Positions 1-7,163 are shown, counted from the stretch's first letter. The stretch: DNA of 14,221 bases from Anaerolineaceae bacterium UBA5365 (GCA_002407905.1 DHPL01000025.1:45083-59303), one strand, 5' to 3'. The notes: generated from the sequence alone by a model not told the origin. Program-made: numbers and translations.

Positions 1-774
1 CATGCCCAGCCGGCCAGCGCCCCAGACCCCGCGGCTTCCATCTCCCGGGAACAAGCGCTCACCCAGGTTGCCCATGCAATCGAAACCGCCAGCGCGCTTG
101 GCCTTCCCAGCCCAGTACCGGATGCTGCCGTGAACCCAATCCCGGCCCAGCCCACGCCAGAACCCCTGCCAGATCGGCCTCTAACGGCACCGCCTGCTGA
201 GGAGGCAGAAGTGTATTGGCCCCTGGGAAATTGCGCCCCCTCGCGCCTGCGAATCGGCGACTCAGCCTACGTAAGCCTGGGCGGCACCAAGAGTTCCCTG
301 CGCTCCGAGCCAGACACGCATTCCGCCAATAACATCATCCAAAAATACCTCCCCGGCTCGGTGATTGAGATTTTGGACGGTCCCTATTGCAGTTACGGCA
401 TCCTCTTGTGGATGGTAAGCACCACTCAGGACGAGGTGGGTTACATGGCTGAAGGCAACACGAGCGAGTTTTGGATGGTGCCTATCCAGCGCTACGCCGC
501 CTGCCCCGGCCAATTGCCAACCCGGCTGGAACCTGGAGGCCAGGGTTTTGTGGAAGAAATGCCAAAGATGCGCAACATCATGCGGGTGGATCCCCTCTCT
601 AGTTCGTCGGAGGTTTACCGCATTGAGCCAGGCCGCAGCTTTGACGTTTTGGACGGCCCCGTATGCCGGGATGGGCAAATCTGGTACCAGATTCAGGCCC
701 ACAGCAACGGCCGTATTGGCTGGGCGCGCGAAAGCGGTGACGGCCGCTACTTCCTGGCGCCGCTTTTCAAGTAA
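1..774 (+). CDS. Tandem bacterial SH3-like domain protein, C-terminal part (5' truncated by window)
   Basis: The frame is open from the first base of the window, so the gene starts upstream; the GTG at 130 is only an internal candidate start. 257 codons are visible. Residues about 1-75 are a Pro/Ala-rich low-complexity stretch, probably a linker. Two diverged copies of one SH3-like module follow, at about 78-160 and 168-257. Each has a Cys at its start, an LRSEP/MRVDP-type strand, then an LDGP-x-C motif followed by an aromatic strand (LLW or IWY) and a GY/GW-x-x-E turn. The four cysteines (78, 130, 168, 222) are in register between copies, which hints at one disulfide per module and thus an extracytoplasmic location; this is inference. 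Bacterial SH3 modules commonly bind peptidoglycan or act as spacers in surface proteins. The missing N-terminal part would decide the function. No clear terminator follows the stop. Confidence 0.75.
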   Translation, partial: HAQPASAPDPAASISREQALTQVAHAIETASALGLPSPVPDAAVNPIPAQPTPEPLPDRPLTAPPAEEAEVYWPLGNCAPSRLRIGDSAYVSLGGTKSSLRSEPDTHSANNIIQKYLPGSVIEILDGPYCSYGILLWMVSTTQDEVGYMAEGNTSEFWMVPIQRYAACPGQLPTRLEPGGQGFVEEMPKMRNIMRVDPLSSSSEVYRIEPGRSFDVLDGPVCRDGQIWYQIQAHSNGRIGWARESGDGRYFLAPLFK

Positions 775-873
775 TCCATTTACTGGGTTGCCCGGTGAAT
801 CGCACCGCCTTCGTGCAAGCGCGCAGCAGTAACCCCGCAAATTTTCAGTTCCCCTGCCGTGTTTTGCAGCTGC

Positions 874-902
874 TTGCCTTGACGCCAGCGCAAGATTACA
901 AT
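874..902 (+). promoter_or_regulatory. Probable sigma70-type promoter of the first GH13 gene
   Basis: TTGCCT at 874-879 and TACAAT at 897-902 are separated by 17 nt. This puts the transcript start near 909, about 40 nt before the preferred ATG at 949. It lies in the 174-nt gap after the SH3 gene, which otherwise shows nothing recognisable. Match by eye only. Confidence 0.45.
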
Positions 903-948
903 CCAAGCGCTCTCAACCAGAACTCAAATGAGTAAGCCCGGAGAAAAA

Positions 949-2289
949 ATGGCCGCGAACACGCCTTACACCTATAACAGCCTCGTGATCTACGAAGTTT
1001 ACGTACGCAACCACACCCCTGAGGGCACCTTTAAAGCCTTCGATGCCGACCTGGACCGCATCCAGGCGCTGGGGGTGGACGTCATCTGGTTCATGCCCAT
1101 CCACCCGATCGGCAAGATCAATAAAAAAGGCGGCCTGGGCTGCCCCTATTCCATCAGCGATTACCGGGCCGTGAACCCGGAGTACGGCAGCCTGGAAGAT
1201 TTCAAGCACACCATCCAGGCCATCCACGCCCGCGGAATGAAGGTAATGATCGATGTGGTCTACAATCACACCGCCCACGATTCGCTCCTGGTGCGGGATT
1301 ACCCCCACTTCTTCCACCAGGACGCATCCGGCCGCCCGGTGACCACGGTGCCCAATTGGTCCGATGTGATCGACCTCCTGCACCCGGAACCGGAACTGAG
1401 CCAGTACCTGATCGACTCGCTTAAGTTCTGGGTGAGCCTGGGGGTGGACGGCTTCCGCTGTGATGTGGCCTCGCTGGTGCCGGTTGAGTTTTGGACGGAA
1501 GCCCGCAGGCAGGTAGCTGAGCTGAACCCCAACGTTATTTGGCTGGCCGAATCCGTGCATGCGGCTTTTATTGAATTCCGGCGCAAAGCCGGCCTCAGCG
1601 GTTACTCGGATAGCGAGCTTTACCAGGCCTTCGACCTCACTTACGACTACGATATCTGGCCCATCCTGCACAAGGCAATCGCCGGCAGCGTGCCGCCAGC
1701 ACGCCTCCTGGAGATGCATCGCTTTCAGGAAGCCATCTACCCAGGCACTTACGTGAAAATGCACTGCACCGAAAACCACGACCAGCCGCGCGTGATGAGC
1801 GTGGCCCCCAGCCGTGATGCTGCCCTGGCCTGGACCGCCTTTGAAGCCTTTAATAAGGGCGCCTTTCTGATCTATGCCGGCCAGGAAAGCGAAGCCGCCC
1901 ACACCCCCACTCTGTTTGACCGGGACCTCGTGGACTGGGGCTCTTACCCACTCACCGGGTTCTTTACCAATCTTTTCAAAGTCAAGCACCATCCCCTGGT
2001 GCTGGAGGGCGTGTTTAATATCCTGCAGGCCGAGCCTGTTATCCTGGCGGCTTACGCGGCGGAGAGCGCCAGCCTCCTGGGTATCTTCAACCCATCCAGC
2101 CACGGGGCCGAGGCGGCCCTGCCGCTCAAGGACGGGGACTACCCGGATCTGCTCAATGGCGGAACCATCAGCGTGCGCAGCGGCAAAGCCAGGCTGACTG
2201 CCCCTGCCATGATCCTGGAAGTGCCGCAAGCCCTGTCCATCGAACCCTTCCGCTCGTCCCTGATGGACGAAGACCGGGAGTACATCTAG
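949..2289 (+). CDS. GH13 alpha-amylase-family glycoside hydrolase (cytoplasmic)
   Basis: A retaining alpha-glucan hydrolase or transglycosidase of the GH13 TIM-barrel family, likely acting on intracellular maltodextrins or glycogen because no signal peptide or membrane segment is present. Counted from the ATG at 928, the family's conserved regions are intact: region I DVVYNH (109-114), region II GFRCDVAS with nucleophile Asp179 and Arg177, region III WLAES with acid/base Glu208, and region IV ENHDQP with His284-Asp285. A C-terminal beta domain of about 100 residues follows. I prefer the ATG at 949 because GGAG at 940-943 sits 5 nt before it, whereas the ATG at 928 has no Shine-Dalgarno. The product is then 446 aa. 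The exact substrate and GH13 subfamily cannot be read from motifs. It is not adjacent to transporter genes, and the tetR palindrome is absent from its promoter region. A 466-codon antisense frame over it is a shadow. Confidence 0.93.
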   Translation: MAANTPYTYNSLVIYEVYVRNHTPEGTFKAFDADLDRIQALGVDVIWFMPIHPIGKINKKGGLGCPYSISDYRAVNPEYGSLEDFKHTIQAIHARGMKVMIDVVYNHTAHDSLLVRDYPHFFHQDASGRPVTTVPNWSDVIDLLHPEPELSQYLIDSLKFWVSLGVDGFRCDVASLVPVEFWTEARRQVAELNPNVIWLAESVHAAFIEFRRKAGLSGYSDSELYQAFDLTYDYDIWPILHKAIAGSVPPARLLEMHRFQEAIYPGTYVKMHCTENHDQPRVMSVAPSRDAALAWTAFEAFNKGAFLIYAGQESEAAHTPTLFDRDLVDWGSYPLTGFFTNLFKVKHHPLVLEGVFNILQAEPVILAAYAAESASLLGIFNPSSHGAEAALPLKDGDYPDLLNGGTISVRSGKARLTAPAMILEVPQALSIEPFRSSLMDEDREYI

Positions 2290-2300
2290 ACGCAAATACC

Positions 2301-2368
2301 AAGCCCGCTGCACGAGAGCTGTCAGCGCCGGACACTTCGGCCTCCCGGCGGCATGCCGTCCCGGGCTT
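2301..2368. repeat. Nested inverted repeats between GH13 gene and methyltransferase
   Basis: AAGCCCG at 2301-2307 is matched by CGGGCTT at 2362-2368. Between them lies the 10-bp palindrome CGGCATGCCG at 2349-2358. The segment could fold into a branched hairpin at the end of the upstream transcript. There is no T-run after it, so it is not a classical intrinsic terminator. Confidence 0.3.
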
Positions 2369-2372
2369 CAGG

Positions 2373-2386
2373 TAAAATAGGGCGCA
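2373..2386 (+). promoter_or_regulatory. Probable -10 box giving a leaderless methyltransferase transcript
   Basis: TAAAAT at 2373-2378 is followed by 7 nt and then the ATG at 2386, so transcription would start at or next to the start codon. No convincing -35 hexamer is visible 16-18 nt upstream. The same spacing is seen at tetR in this window. Confidence 0.4.
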
Positions 2387-3129
2387 TGCCGCATTTGATC
2401 CCGGAAGACCTCGAAAAAGCCGCCGTGCGGGGGGAACCCTCGCACGTTTGGCGTGCCGGCCAGGAGCGCCGCTTTGAAATGCTAAAAGAAGCGGCCGGCC
2501 CCCTCATCCAGGGGCGGGTGCTGGTGGATGGCAGCGGCGTGGGGGCCTACCTGCGCAGGCTGGTGCCCATCGCCCGCCAGGCGATCGGCCTGGACATCGA
2601 GCTCCCGCGGGTAGTCGAGAGCAAGCCCTTTGCCCCCCTGGCGCTTTGCGGCGCGGGCGAATACCTGCCATTTCCCTCGGCCAGCATGGACCTGATCTGG
2701 AGCCACGAAGTGCTGGAGCACGTTCAGGACGACGCGGAAGCCATCCGCGAGATGGTGCGCGTGCTGCGGCCGGGCGGGCGGATTTTGCTCTTTTGTCCCA
2801 ACCGCGGCTACCCCTTTGAAACCCACGGGCATTACTGGAAGGGCAAGTACCACTTTGGCAACACCCCCCTGATCAACTGGCTGCCGCGCAAATGGCGCGA
2901 CCAGCTGGCCCCGCATGTTGAGGTATATACCCGGGCGGACCTGGCGCGCCTCTTTGCCGGCTTGCCGGTGAAGGTGATCAGCAAACGCACCGTGTTTGGC
3001 GCCTACGATAACATTATCGAGCGCCGTCCGCGCCTGGGCCGCTTGCTGCGCGGCTTTTTGCAGGCCCTGGAAAAGACCCCCTTGCAGCGCCTGGGCCTGA
3101 GCCACTTTTGGGTGGTGGAGAAGCTTTAG
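2386..3129 (+). CDS. Class I SAM-dependent methyltransferase (Methyltransf_11-like)
   Basis: Transfers a methyl group from S-adenosylmethionine to an unidentified small-molecule or lipid acceptor. Counted from the ATG at 2386 (247 aa), the glycine-rich SAM loop is VDGSGVGAY (47-55), a variant of the usual D-x-G-x-G-x-G. The acidic ribose-binding residue is probably Asp70 (GLDIE). The segment about 90-113 (AGEYLPFPSASMDLIWSHEVLEH) is the typical motif II/III of this family, and RVLRPGGRIL (125-134) is the hallmark motif post-III. The C-terminal 100 residues are rich in Arg, Trp and Tyr and probably hold the acceptor site. The ATG at 2353 is possible but lies before the -10-like box and has no Shine-Dalgarno, so I take 2386. 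The gene converges on the second GH13 gene, separated by a strong terminator. No neighbour reveals the substrate. Confidence 0.85.
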   Translation: MPHLIPEDLEKAAVRGEPSHVWRAGQERRFEMLKEAAGPLIQGRVLVDGSGVGAYLRRLVPIARQAIGLDIELPRVVESKPFAPLALCGAGEYLPFPSASMDLIWSHEVLEHVQDDAEAIREMVRVLRPGGRILLFCPNRGYPFETHGHYWKGKYHFGNTPLINWLPRKWRDQLAPHVEVYTRADLARLFAGLPVKVISKRTVFGAYDNIIERRPRLGRLLRGFLQALEKTPLQRLGLSHFWVVEKL

Positions 3130-3150
3130 CCGGCATTCATTTTTAATAAC

Positions 3151-3181
3151 AAAACGCTCAGGCATCTACCTGAGCGTTTTT
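3151..3181. terminator. Bidirectional intrinsic terminator between convergent genes
   Basis: A perfect 12-bp stem, AAAACGCTCAGG (3151-3162) with CCTGAGCGTTTT (3169-3180), encloses a 6-nt loop. The stem ends in T-runs on both strands. It lies between the methyltransferase stop (3129) and the GH13 stop (3198), so it can serve both. Confidence 0.92.
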
Positions 3182-3197
3182 CGATGGCATTCCGCTT

Positions 3198-4565
3198 TCA
3201 CTCCCGCAGCAGAATCGCCGCGCCCCGCGGGTAGAGCCGCAGCTGCAGCTGCCCGCCCGGCCCGGCCTGGAAAGTTTCCCCCGGATGCAGCAGGCTGCGC
3301 CAGCTTGATCCAGGTATGTCCGGCAGGTTGAGGGTTAAATCGGCAGCCTCTGCCGCGCTATTCAGCGCAACGATCATGCTCTGCCCTGCGCCTTCGCGCA
3401 AAAAGGCGAACTGGCGCGGGCCAACGCTGAGTTGGCGGTAGTTACCCCGGCTCAAGGCCGGGTGCCCGCGCCGGATCTCCGCCAGGCGGCTTATATGCGC
3501 CGGCAGGCTGGCCCGTTCCGGATAAGGCGGCTGGGCCAGGAGTTGGTCTGGCTGGATGGCCGGCCGCAGCTTCCAGTCATCCTGGTCCTTGCGCCCCTCC
3601 AGGCCAAACTCCGAGCCGTAGTACACGGCCGGGATGCCCGGGACCGTGAAAAGCAGGGTGTAGAGCATCCAAAGCTGAGCGGGGTCGTTTAATTGGGTGG
3701 CAATCCGGCTGACGTCGTGGTTATCCAGAAAACTATATAGGCCCAGGCCGGTATATATGCCGCCCTGGCCAAACTGACGGTTCAGGCTATAGGCCAATTC
3801 GAAGAAATTGCCGTCATTCAGGGCCGACCAGGAACTCTTGAAAAGCTCGTAGTTGGTCGCGCTGTGCAGCATCTCCGGGTTGACCCAATCCCGGTAGTCG
3901 CCATGGATCAGTTCCCCCATCAGCCAGAGCTGCGGGTCCAAACCGTTGGTAAAGCTGCGCAGCTCACGGATAAAGGCCAGGCTCAGCGCATCGGCCGCGT
4001 CCAGGCGCAACCCGCTGATGCCAAACTCCTTATGCCAGAACCGGATCGCCTCAAAGATGTGCTGACGCACGGCCGGGTTGGCCAGGTTAAGCTTCACGAG
4101 GCCGGCGTGGCCTTGCCAGCAGTCGTAGCAGAAAGGGTCGTTATAGGGTGAACACGCGTCAAAGCGCAGGCCGCTGAACCAATCCCGGTAAGGCGATGCC
4201 TCTCCGTTGGCCAGCAGGTCCTGGAAGGCCCAGAAATTGCGCCCCACGTGGTTGAAAACGGCATCCAGCACCAGTTTAATGCCGTGCTCCCGGGCAGCGG
4301 CGGCAAAGGCGGCAAGGTCCGCGTTGGTCCCCAGGCGCCGGTCCACCCAAAAGAAATCGGCGGTGTCGTAGCCGTGCGTGCTGGATTCAAACACCGGCCC
4401 CAGATAGATCGCCGTGGCGCCAAGGCCGGCTGCTTGGTCCAGCCAGGGGGTGAGTTCCCGCAAGCGCGGCGCTGGCAGGGAAGCATGGTCGTTCGTCCGC
4501 GGAGCGCCCAGGGCGCCCAGGGGGTAGATGTGGTAAAAAAGGTCTGTTTCCTTGATGTAAGTCAT
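3198..4565 (-). CDS. GH13 alpha-amylase/neopullulanase-type glycoside hydrolase in tetR operon
   Basis: A second retaining alpha-glucan hydrolase, 455 aa, with no signal peptide and hence cytoplasmic. Conserved GH13 regions are complete: DAVFNH (101-106), GLRLDAADA with nucleophile Asp189 and Arg187, GELI with acid/base Glu218, and FLDNHD with His283-Asp284. The region-V sequence LVKLN (156-160) resembles the MPKLN of neopullulanase/cyclomaltodextrinase-type enzymes, but the N-terminal CBM34-like domain usual there is missing. A C-terminal beta domain starts near 375. The start at 4565 is chosen over the longer frame to 4712 because GAGG lies 5 nt before it and the extra 49 residues read through the tetR tail as nonsense. 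It follows tetR by 49 nt on the same strand, with the palindromic operator at 4580-4595 in the gap. This points to co-regulation by the TetR protein; inducer unknown. Confidence 0.92.
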   Translation of the reverse strand: MTYIKETDLFYHIYPLGALGAPRTNDHASLPAPRLRELTPWLDQAAGLGATAIYLGPVFESSTHGYDTADFFWVDRRLGTNADLAAFAAAAREHGIKLVLDAVFNHVGRNFWAFQDLLANGEASPYRDWFSGLRFDACSPYNDPFCYDCWQGHAGLVKLNLANPAVRQHIFEAIRFWHKEFGISGLRLDAADALSLAFIRELRSFTNGLDPQLWLMGELIHGDYRDWVNPEMLHSATNYELFKSSWSALNDGNFFELAYSLNRQFGQGGIYTGLGLYSFLDNHDVSRIATQLNDPAQLWMLYTLLFTVPGIPAVYYGSEFGLEGRKDQDDWKLRPAIQPDQLLAQPPYPERASLPAHISRLAEIRRGHPALSRGNYRQLSVGPRQFAFLREGAGQSMIVALNSAAEAADLTLNLPDIPGSSWRSLLHPGETFQAGPGGQLQLRLYPRGAAILLRE

Positions 4566-4579
4566 GTTTTCCTCATTGA

Positions 4580-4595
4580 TATACCGTACGGTATA
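4580..4595. promoter_or_regulatory. TetR operator copy 2, in front of GH13 gene
   Basis: Perfect 16-bp palindrome TATACCGTACGGTATA, identical to the copy in front of tetR. Identity extends to 19 nt (4579-4597). On the minus strand TATATC at 4578-4583 could be a -10 that overlaps the palindrome as at tetR; the best -35 is TTGCCT (4603-4608) at a long 19-nt spacing. A transcript from there would barely include the ribosome binding site. The site may therefore control a weak internal promoter or block read-through from tetR. Confidence 0.8.
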
Positions 4596-4614
4596 GCCCT
4601 CCAGGCAAAAAAAA

Positions 4615-5181
4615 TTACGAGAATATGCCGTACATGAATTGCTGGCGGGCCTGGTAGATGGTATTTTGGTCCAGATACTGGCCTTCGTCCAATGCCTGGC
4701 TGATATAGGCATTGAGCATGCCCAGAAAGCTTAGCGTAAAGGCCCGTGCCCGGCCGCGCATATTGCCATGATCCCCGGCGGCAGCCTCAAAGAGCTGGGT
4801 CAGCAAGGCCTCCTGGCGCTTAAGCTGCGGCTGAAAGGCCCGATACGCGTCAGACTCGACCGGCGCGTGGCGCAGAGAAAGCTGCAGGCGGTAGAACACT
4901 GGCTGGGCCGCGGCAAAGTTGAAGTAAGCTCGCAGGACCTGCTCCAGGTTGAGCGTGAGATCGTGCCGATAGGCGGCTGCCGTTTCCAATGCCGGCCAAA
5001 ACGCCTGAAAACGCGCTGCCAGTAGGGCTTCCAGTAAGCCGAGCTTGGAACCAAAGTGGTGGTAGAGCGTGGGTTTGGTCAGCCCGCAATCGTCGCAGAT
5101 TTCCTGCACGCCGCTGCCATCGTAGCCATAGGCAGCAAACCGCGCCAGCGCCGCGTCCAGAAGGGCTGATTTCGTGTCCAT
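4615..5181 (-). CDS. TetR/AcrR-family transcriptional repressor
   Basis: A one-component ligand-responsive repressor of 188 aa, the usual size for the family. The N-terminal DNA-binding domain spans about 1-50 with the helix-turn-helix at 24-46 (key residues GVQEICDDCG, then LTKPTLYHHFGSK), a clear TetR signature. Residues about 60-188 form the helical ligand-binding and dimer domain, rich in Ala, Leu and aromatics; the ligand cannot be inferred. The ATG at 5181 follows TATATT by 6 nt with no Shine-Dalgarno, so translation is probably leaderless. The palindrome at 5190-5205 lies within its promoter and a second copy precedes the downstream GH13 gene, so autoregulation and control of that enzyme are the natural reading. 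A TetR regulator dedicated to a glycosidase is less common than LacI- or ROK-type control. The divergent serine hydrolase could be a further target. Confidence 0.93.
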   Translation of the reverse strand: MDTKSALLDAALARFAAYGYDGSGVQEICDDCGLTKPTLYHHFGSKLGLLEALLAARFQAFWPALETAAAYRHDLTLNLEQVLRAYFNFAAAQPVFYRLQLSLRHAPVESDAYRAFQPQLKRQEALLTQLFEAAAGDHGNMRGRARAFTLSFLGMLNAYISQALDEGQYLDQNTIYQARQQFMYGIFS

Positions 5182-5187
5182 GCTGCC

Positions 5188-5216
5188 AATATACCGTACG
5201 GTATAGCAGTTGTCAA
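5188..5216 (-). promoter_or_regulatory. tetR promoter (near-consensus, operator embedded)
   Basis: Read on the minus strand: TTGACA (5216-5211), a 17-nt spacer, then TATATT (5193-5188), then 6 nt to the ATG at 5181. The -35 is perfect and the spacing ideal. The operator palindrome occupies most of the spacer and overlaps four bases of the -10, so bound repressor would exclude RNA polymerase. Confidence 0.85.
5190..5205. promoter_or_regulatory. TetR operator copy 1, in tetR promoter
   Basis: Perfect 16-bp palindrome TATACCGTACGGTATA, identical over 19 nt to the copy at 4579-4597. It lies between the -35 and -10 of tetR and overlaps the latter. Its size and symmetry fit a TetR-family dimer site. 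Confidence 0.85.
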
Positions 5217-5331
5217 GTGTTTTCTCCCGTGAAATATGTCGCAGGTCTTAATTTCGGCCCAGGAAAGCCTTTATTAACATTGCTGTAACACTGTGGCAAC
5301 ACTTGATAACCACGGGGCCCTGCCGCCTCAC

Positions 5332-5337
5332 TATAAT
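5332..5337 (+). promoter_or_regulatory. Probable -10 box of the serine hydrolase gene
   Basis: A consensus TATAAT lies 31 nt before the ATG at 5369, giving a leader of about 25 nt. No good -35 is present at 16-18 nt; the nearest TTGATA (5303-5308) is 23 nt away, too far. The promoter may need an activator or be weak. Confidence 0.5.
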
Positions 5338-5368
5338 CTGCTTAGTCTATTGAAAGGCGGGTTAGCCC

Positions 5369-7153
5369 ATGAAAACCAAACTGCTCAGCATTTTCTTTCT
5401 GGCCCTTATGCTTGCAAGCCTCTGCATTGGCAAGGTCTCAGCGCAGGGCCCCAAGATTTTGCCATCAGGAATCAACTATGCTGAAATTGGCCAGCACATC
5501 GAGGCTTTTGTTGCTGAACACCAGGCCACCACTGCTGGTCTGGCCCTGGCCGTCTTCGATTCGGAAGGCACCATCTACAAGAACTTCTTTGGCCATGCCG
5601 ACCTGGAAGCCAATTTTCCGGTAACCCAAGATACCGTTTTTGAATGGGGCTCAGTTTCCAAGCTTTTGGTTTGGGTGAGCGTGATGCAGCTGGAAGAGCA
5701 AGGGCTGATCGACCTGGAAGCAGACATCAAAACCTACCTGCCCGATGGTTTTCTGACCAACTTAAAATACCCGGAGCCCATCAGCATGCTCAACCTGATG
5801 AACCATACGCCCGGTTTCCAGGAAAAAATCGTCAATCTCTTCATCGAGCCTGGAGTAGAAGTGAATAACCTGGCTGAAAACCTGCAGGATGTCCCGCCTG
5901 CCCAAGTTTATCGGCCTGGCGACCTGCACGCCTATTCCAACTGGGGCGTCGCCCTGGCAGGCTACATCGTGGAGCGCATCAGCGGCAAACCCTTCTTTCA
6001 ATACGTTCATGATGCGATCTTCGAACCCCTGGGGATGAAGAATACAGGGCTTGCCCCGGACCTTTCCGATAACCCCGCGGTGAGCCAGGCGCGGAAACAG
6101 CTGCGCTGTTACACCTCAGATCGCCAGCTCATCGCTGACTGTCTTTTTCAAATTCCTTTGTACCCCGCCGGAATGGTTACGGGCACCCTGGAAGACTTCC
6201 TGAGTTTTGGTCGGGCCTTGGTTAAGACTCCTTCGCCCTTGTTTAAAAGCCCCGAGACCGCAGAAAGGCTCTTCCAGCCTACTGCCTATTTTGGCGATAG
6301 CGGCGTGGGGCTCAATTCGCATGGTTTCTGGGCGCATTTTTATAAGGTGAGAACTTTGGGGCACGGCGGAAATACTGCAGGGGGCTCATCCATGCTGCAG
6401 ATTGACCCGCTTTCAGGTACCGGCATGGTGGTCATGACCAACCAGGCCACAGAAAAAACCTACAACGCCAAAATGCTGGAACTGGTGTTTGGCAAATTCT
6501 CGGATTCAGACCTGGCTGGCTACAACACGGCGATCCCAGCCGGAGTCTTCCGCCCGGCCCGAGCCGTTGTTACGGGGCCGCTCTCCCTGGCCAGCAACAG
6601 CCTGGCCGTTATGGACGCAAGCGATCTGGAAACTTTTTGGGTGCTCGAACAAAAAGATGGCCGCGAGCGGGTGGTCTACGCCTATACCGATCTGGTGCGT
6701 CTCTCAACGGGGGAACTGATTCTGGTGGGCGTGCTTTGGGGGGGTCTGGTTCTGGGCATCCTTTTCGCGCTTATTAACCTCCTTGGGGATGGCCTGATCG
6801 GCAGCATTGTGCGCCGGCTCAGAGCAAAAATGGCCGGCCAGCCGCTTCCTGCTGACCCTCAGCGCCGCTGGCGTTTGCTCAGCTCTGCGCTGCAAATTCT
6901 GGTTCTGATCAACCTGGCGGTCCTCTTTATCCAGGTGATGACTTACCAGCGCCTGCAAAGCTTCCTTTGGCAAAGCGTTCTCTTTGGGGTGATGGGAATC
7001 GGCATCATCGTACTGATGGTCTATTCCCTGCGGAAAATCCGCCATATTGGCACAGCGAAACAAAAGTGGATGAGCGCCGCAAGCTTCATCTTTCTATGCT
7101 TAACTGCCCTGAACATTCTGCATTGGCAGCTGTACCGGTTTTGGGCCTTCTAG
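5369..7153 (+). CDS. Exported beta-lactamase-family (class C/PBP4-like) serine hydrolase with C-terminal membrane domain
   Basis: 594 aa. Residues 1-25 are a signal peptide ending near SAQ. Residues about 35-380 form a serine beta-lactamase/penicillin-binding fold of the class C and esterase type (Pfam Beta-lactamase). The nucleophile motif S-V-S-K is at 95-98 in the GSVSK context, Y-S-N is at 189-191, and the third motif is H-G-G at 332-334. After a linker with a few strands come four predicted membrane helices at about 449-471, 504-526, 535-553 and 568-588. The catalytic domain should therefore lie outside the cytoplasmic membrane. Members of this family are D-aminopeptidases, esterases or uncharacterised peptidases; true beta-lactam resistance should not be assumed. 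AAAGG lies about 11 nt before the ATG. It is transcribed divergently from tetR and ends at a hairpin terminator. Confidence 0.9.
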   Translation: MKTKLLSIFFLALMLASLCIGKVSAQGPKILPSGINYAEIGQHIEAFVAEHQATTAGLALAVFDSEGTIYKNFFGHADLEANFPVTQDTVFEWGSVSKLLVWVSVMQLEEQGLIDLEADIKTYLPDGFLTNLKYPEPISMLNLMNHTPGFQEKIVNLFIEPGVEVNNLAENLQDVPPAQVYRPGDLHAYSNWGVALAGYIVERISGKPFFQYVHDAIFEPLGMKNTGLAPDLSDNPAVSQARKQLRCYTSDRQLIADCLFQIPLYPAGMVTGTLEDFLSFGRALVKTPSPLFKSPETAERLFQPTAYFGDSGVGLNSHGFWAHFYKVRTLGHGGNTAGGSSMLQIDPLSGTGMVVMTNQATEKTYNAKMLELVFGKFSDSDLAGYNTAIPAGVFRPARAVVTGPLSLASNSLAVMDASDLETFWVLEQKDGRERVVYAYTDLVRLSTGELILVGVLWGGLVLGILFALINLLGDGLIGSIVRRLRAKMAGQPLPADPQRRWRLLSSALQILVLINLAVLFIQVMTYQRLQSFLWQSVLFGVMGIGIIVLMVYSLRKIRHIGTAKQKWMSAASFIFLCLTALNILHWQLYRFWAF

Positions 7154-7163
7154 CCTGCTATAG

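Noticed and set aside
913..2313. 466-codon open frame on the minus strand over the first GH13 gene
   Set aside because: It mirrors the codon structure of the plus-strand gene, which carries all GH13 catalytic motifs; the antisense protein resembles nothing.
4566..4712. N-terminal extension of the second GH13 gene by 49 codons
   Set aside because: It overlaps the tetR tail, reads as low-quality sequence, and the ATG at 4565 has a good ribosome site.
5303..5337. TTGATA and TATAAT as a promoter pair for the serine hydrolase
   Set aside because: The spacing of 23 nt is too long for sigma70; only the -10 is kept.
5369..7153. Antibiotic-resistance beta-lactamase
   Set aside because: The fold family includes many peptidases and esterases, and the membrane domain is not typical of resistance enzymes.
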